From the NCBI GenBank assembly GCA_009667805.1, contig CM019068.1:5687218-5751217 (forward strand): a DNA stretch of 64,000 nt, written 5' to 3'. Positions 59,490 to 64,000 of the stretch are shown here, piece by piece. Each line of letters begins with the position of its first letter. Positions within the stretch are counted from its first letter, which is position 1. The translations under genes were made by a program, and so were the position numbers. The stretch is from Leptobrachium leishanense (lineage: Eukaryota > Chordata > Amphibia > Anura > Megophryidae). Below the pieces are notes generated by a model, which had not been told where the DNA came from, did not search any database, and saw only the letters and a program-made list of their open reading frames with translations.

Positions 59490-61246
59490 AATGATGACTT
59501 CAGCAGAAACTACAGTGGAAAGAATGGTGAGACGTATGGAGATCTCCAGTGCCAGCTTCCTACACAATGAACTATTTCTAACTTTAATGTTAGAAAGGTA
59601 CCTCAGTTAGGAGGAAACACTAACGAGACATTTACATATGAGTTTACAGAGGAGGAGGTTCTACAGCAGCTGTCTAAAGTAAAGACAAATAAGTCAATGG
59701 GGCCTGATGGGATCCACCCTAAATTATTAAACAAGCTCAGTGATGTAATAGCAAAACCATTAACAGATTTATTTAACCAATCCTTGTTAACAGGAGTCGT
59801 CCCAGAAGACTGGAAATTAGCAAATGTTGTGCCCATTTACAAGAAGGGTAGTAGGGAGGAATCGGGGAACTATAGGCCAGTTAGTCTTACGTCAGTAGTG
59901 GGGAAATTAATGGAAACCATGTTAAAGGAAAGGATTGTTGAACATCTAAAAACACATAGATTACAGGATCAGAAACAACATGGGTTTACCTCAGGGAGAT
60001 CATGCCAAACTAATCTTATTGATTTTTTTGATTGGGTAACAAAAATAATAGACACAGGTGGTGCAGTAGACATTGCTTATTTAGATTTCAGTAAGGCTTT
60101 TGATACTGTTCCGCATAGAAGCTTATCAATAAATTGCAATCTTTGAGTTTGGATTCCAATATTGTTGAATGGATTAGGCAGTGGCTGAGTGACAGGCAAC
60201 AGAGGGTTGTGGTAAATGGAGTTTATTCGGCGCAAGGTCTTGTTAGCAGTGGGGTACCTCAGGGGTCAGTACTTGGACCCATTCTCTTTAATATTTTTAT
60301 TAGTGATATTGCAGAAGGTATTAATGGAAAAGTATGTCTTTTTGCTGATGACACAAAGATTTGCAACAGGGTTGACGTTCCTGGAGGGATCAGCCGAATG
60401 ACAAATGATTTAGGTAAACTATAAAAATGGTGGGAGCTGTGACAATTGAGTTTTAATGTGGATAAGTGCAAGATAATGCACCTGGGACGTAAAAACCCGA
60501 GGGCTGAATATAGAATATTTGATACATCTGAGGGTTGGGATTTAGGGGTTATTATTGCAGATGATCTAAGGGTAAGTAGTCAATGTAATAGAGCAGCAGG
60601 AAATGCTGGCAGAATGCTTGGAAATGCTGGCAGAATGCTTGGTTGTGTAGGGAGAGGTATTAGCAGTAGGAAAAGGGAAGTGCTCATGCCACTGTACAGA
60701 GCACTGGTGAGACTTCACTTGGAGTACTGTGTGCAGTACTGGAGACCGTATCTCCAGAAGGATATAGACATCTTAGAGAGAGTTCAGAGAAGGCCTATTA
60801 AAATGGTGTACAGCTTGAAGGAGAAAAGTTACCAGGAAAGGCTTAATGATCTTAACATGTACAGCTTGGAAAAAAGACGAGACAGAGGAGATATGATAGA
60901 AACATTTAAATACGTAAAGGGAATCCACAAGGTAGAGGAAGGGAGTATATTTAAACGGAAACAAAGTAGCAAAACAAGAGGACATAGTCTTAGATTAGAG
61001 GGGCAAAGGTTTAAAAGTAACATCAGGAAGCATTATTTTACTGAGAGGGTGGTGGATACATGGAACAGCCTTCCAGTAGAAATGGTAGAGGCCAAAACAG
61101 TAATTGAATTTAAGCAGGCATGGGATAGGCATAAGGCTATCCTAAACAAAAGATAAATCCAGGTCAAGTATCCATGTAATTGGGCGACTAGATGGGCTGA
61201 AAGGTTCTTATCTGCCGACATTTTTCTATGTTTCTATGTTTCTATG
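59490..61246 (+). pseudogene. CR1-type LINE, 5'-truncated, reverse transcriptase broken
   Basis: Encodes KVKTNKSMGPDGIHPKLLN, VPEDWKLANVVPIYKKG, NYRPVSLTSVVGKLMET, YLDFSKAFDTVPHRS, then SGVPQGSVLGPILFNIFISD, the catalytic CLFADDTKI near 60341-60352, SFNVDKCKIMHLG, and the C-terminal ERVQRRPIKMVYSL and FTERVVDTWNSLPVEMVEAK. A frameshift lies near 60120, and stops at 60422-60424 and about 60440 break the frame. The 3' end is three copies of TTTCTATG, typical of CR1. The endonuclease domain is missing, as in most CR1 copies. It is about 7 kb upstream of the A2M gene. Confidence 0.92.
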
Positions 61247-61917
61247 TCATTTCCCGAAGTTCCCCAAACAAAATCCACTGGTCCTTCAATGATAGAACTA
61301 TGGATGGTGAACAATCCCTTTTATTTTTATAAACCTCACTGTGTCTCTCTTCGTGTCACTTTTCTAACACTGATACTCAAACGATTTTGTTGTCCTCGTG
61401 TCCCCCTTCATCATGTAAAGCCATTGTCTCACCCTTTGCTAATCATACACCAAACATCTTAATTATTAATAAAAACATCAGTTAAGCTTCAGAATACCCA
61501 AACCTGACCCCGATACTGGACCCTTACACAGGCAAAGATCAATGAGCTGATGTTCTCTGGAAAACTGTTATCTTCTAGCTAAACATTAATTTGACCGTAT
61601 TTGTCAATATACTCAAATACCCAAGATTACTTTAAGAATATAATTTTAATCCGACAAAAAAAATCAATCCATAAACATCTAGTACATAACATGATAAAAT
61701 GTTTACAGAGGTACAGCTCACAGGACATGCACATTTACATAAAAAATAAATAAATAATGAATTTACATTTATTTGCAGTTTTCCTTGTAATTTGTGCGAC
61801 ACAACTCATGCAGAGGATCAAATGTACTTTAAAACAGTTTAAATATATGCAGAAAAAATGGTTTCACACCTATTCCCTTTCTGGGCGGCTGCGTCAACAA
61901 GAAGTATCCCGCCCACT
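61247..61917. other. No gene recognised
   Basis: A/T-rich single-copy-looking sequence between the CR1 element and the next MITE; nothing identifiable. Confidence 0.4.
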
Positions 61918-61918
61918 T

Positions 61919-63380
61919 CGTGCTAAATTACAATCTTCGCGTAAAAACGATTGCGCAACGCATGAATTTGGGCGCTAAGCGTTTTAAATGTTAACGTGCG
62001 TAAATCACCACTGGAATTACAATCCTTGTGCATTTTTTCATCCGTCGAGCAATAATGAGTGTAAAACAGACGTGCACAAATGCTCGTGCAGTACCGTCAC
62101 GTGCAGAAATCAGTGTGCAGACTGTTTTTTTTCCCCGCGAATCAGCCAATCAGAATTAAGAACCACAATTATCTCACGTTAAGTTTCTCCGCCTGTCAAA
62201 GTCAATCAGAGTATATATGCTGCAGCAATAATAAATGCACACACAATTTCTCCATTTTATTGGTTTGGTATGAGTAGAATGTGTAACTATACTTTGCTGT
62301 ATTGTTTTTTTTTGGCTGGTGTATTTGGTTTCGGCCAGGTCATTCAGATTTGCCATTAACACCAGCTTTTAGTAGGGATGTGCGTTTCGGGTTTCGGAAT
62401 TTCGGAATTTTCACGAAATTTCCGGATTCGTGTCTTTGGATTCAGCCGAATTTCCGAATCGGGTCGGACCCGAAAACCGACAGATCCGAAAAGTTTTCCG
62501 AGCCGAAACGAAAAAAATTCGAATTCGGACTTGAAATGTGTCAAATCGAAATTTATTTTTGCTCTATTCATGATTTCGGTTCCATTCGTGATTTCGGTTC
62601 CATTTCGGTAATTCTGGACATCGTATATTTAACTATTATCGGTTATATCGCTGATTCTGTAAATTTTGTATTTGTAAATGCGTATCACTTGTTTCTTGTG
62701 GCATTCGGGTCAGTTTAGCGTTTTTTAAATTGTTTTGTTCATTTTTTTGTTCCTTGGCTTTCATACCATTTTAATATGATTAAATAAAGTTGTGAAATGT
62801 ATATTCAATTATTCATAAGAAAAAAAGGATCTTTATTTAATAAAAAAAAACACGATAGAATCGCCAGAATTATCGTAAACACTTTGAAACGAGGAGAACA
62901 GACGTTCCGAAAAAACAAAAATTTCCGAAATCACGAAAAGTCGATACAAAAAACGAGCAAAGTGACCCGAAAACACGAAAAATGGTCGATATTCCGAAAA
63001 AAAAATGTACACGAAAAACGAGCCGAACCGAACCGAATCGAAACAGAAATCGGTCGAAACGAGCCGAATCGAACTGAAAAAAAATCGGTGCACAAGCCTA
63101 GCTTTTAGGAGTTGCTAAAATTATGCGCGCAAAGCTGTGCGTTACAAACTGCACATAGATTGTAATACAATCTGCGTACAAGCGCACATTCGCATTTGCG
63201 CTCACAATGTTAAGTATAGGACACACGCAGTACAGTAAGTTCACAAAGGGTTCACACAGGTTCACCCGCGGTAGACAATTACGCGCGTTTGTTGCGCTGA
63301 CCATGTAATACTACATTCATCGCTTTAATTATTTTTTTTGCGCCGGCGCAAACGTTTGTGCAAAGATTGTAATTTAGCCC
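61919..63380. mobile_element. MITE with GGGCTAAATTACAATC ends, carrying hAT insertion
   Basis: Left end gtgctaaattacaatcttcg and right end complement of gggctaaattacaatctttg. Inner flanks on both sides are rich in CpG words such as gcgcaacg and gcgcgcaa. Flanking ttc on both sides could be a 3-bp duplication but is not certain. The second-family hAT at 62373-63100 is nested in it. No coding sequence. Confidence 0.5.
62373..63100. mobile_element. hAT element, second family, copy 2
   Basis: Starts TAGGGATGTGCGTTTCGGGT and ends with complement of TAGGCTTGTGCACCGA. An exact 8-bp duplication GCTTTTAG lies at 62365-62372 and 63101-63108. Rich in TTTCG/CGAAA. Same family as 46408-47195 but without the 31-bp array. 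Short frames on both strands are low-complexity (F/S or R/K/E-rich) and not genes. Confidence 0.92.
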
Positions 63381-64000
63381 TTCATGTATAACATAACAAG
63401 AAGCAAGGTTGTCATTTGGGTTTATTCCTATGGCTCCATAGTTTAATTACACTTTCTTGGTCTCAGGAATCATCCATAAATCTGAGATTTCAAGAAAGTT
63501 TTAAGAAATATTAGATTGTGATATTGGTTTAATGCAACAACTGTTGCTTTATTCTGACTTTCAGCTTAATAGAAGCGACTGATTCACTTCAGGAAAGAAA
63601 ATGATATATTTGTAGAAAGCAGATAACCCAGGGTATTTACACAGAGACACAGGGAGAGATTTATAAAATGGGAAGCTGAATTAAAATAACTAAATCCTGG
63701 GACTCCAACCCTGGTGTGAAATTAACCAGAGCTGCTTCCAGACACACATTATATTCTTCAGACTTGAGGTATCTCATTACTGCAGAGACACTCCGCATAT
63801 AACTTGTCACAAGGTCAAGTATCAGATCTGCCATAATATCAACAGATTTATTTTTCTACAGTAATGGCTCTTTTGGGACGGTATATACATGATTTCCTCC
63901 ATGTCCTGTAATTTACAAAAATCGGTTCAGTGAAGAAAAGTATACAAGTCCCTAAAACCAAACTAAACTGTAAAATGAATCTTAAACCCAACCATATTAT
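63381..64000. other. No gene recognised at right edge
   Basis: A/T-rich sequence without long frames, repeats or transposon ends that I can identify. Confidence 0.4.

Noticed and set aside
62302..63108. Frames rich in F/S or R/K/E around 62.3-63.1 kb
   Set aside because: TTTCG/CGAAA-rich hAT element of the second family; low-complexity translations in several frames.

Overview
The window is vertebrate nuclear DNA, most likely from an anuran amphibian. The reasons are one spliced gene with long introns, a CR1-type LINE ending in an 8-bp TTTCTATG repeat, L2-type LINE pieces, Tc1, hAT, Harbinger-like and TTAA-site DNA transposons, a Ty3/gypsy LTR element, and very many minisatellites. Nothing in it looks bacterial, phage or CRISPR. 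The species assignment is inference. The only host gene I can support is an alpha-2-macroglobulin (A2M) family gene on the minus strand. Fourteen exons were found by conserved motifs, splice sites and reading phase, and are numbered here as exons 2 to 15 by comparison with the A2M family. They run from 51879 down to 3657, total 1768 nt, and join in a fully open frame. They cover macroglobulin domains MG1 to MG6. The bait region, thioester domain and receptor-binding domain would lie beyond the left edge. Exon 1 (signal peptide) is not secure; one poor candidate sits at 52089-52215. Layout: 1-3656 is intron 15 with a 52-bp minisatellite inside a block duplicated at 47.9-50.1 kb. 3657-10387 holds exons 15 to 10 with a 39-bp minisatellite, an L2 fragment and MITEs. 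10388-20399 is intron 9, mostly one 8.4-kb hAT element that itself contains a second hAT, a Harbinger-like MITE and a Tc1 copy, followed by a 37-bp minisatellite rich in cAMP-response-element octamers. Exon 9 and intron 8 (20400-28847) hold a foldback element split by a second Tc1, a Harbinger MITE and a hAT with a 33-bp array. Exons 8 to 5 lie at 28848-30961. Intron 4 (30962-47280) is a large 36-bp satellite with higher-order structure, interrupted by an element built from 13 consecutive hairpins (39199-40396), a gypsy element with identical LTRs (40849-45273) and a hAT of a second family. Exons 4, 3 and 2 follow at 47281-51879. Right of about 52.2 kb there is no host gene: LTR-like repeat, hAT elements, L2, CR1 and MITEs. 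Most large introns owe their length to datable insertions. Eight hAT insertions have 8-bp target duplications readable in the sequence, and one has its empty site preserved in the duplicated block at the left end.
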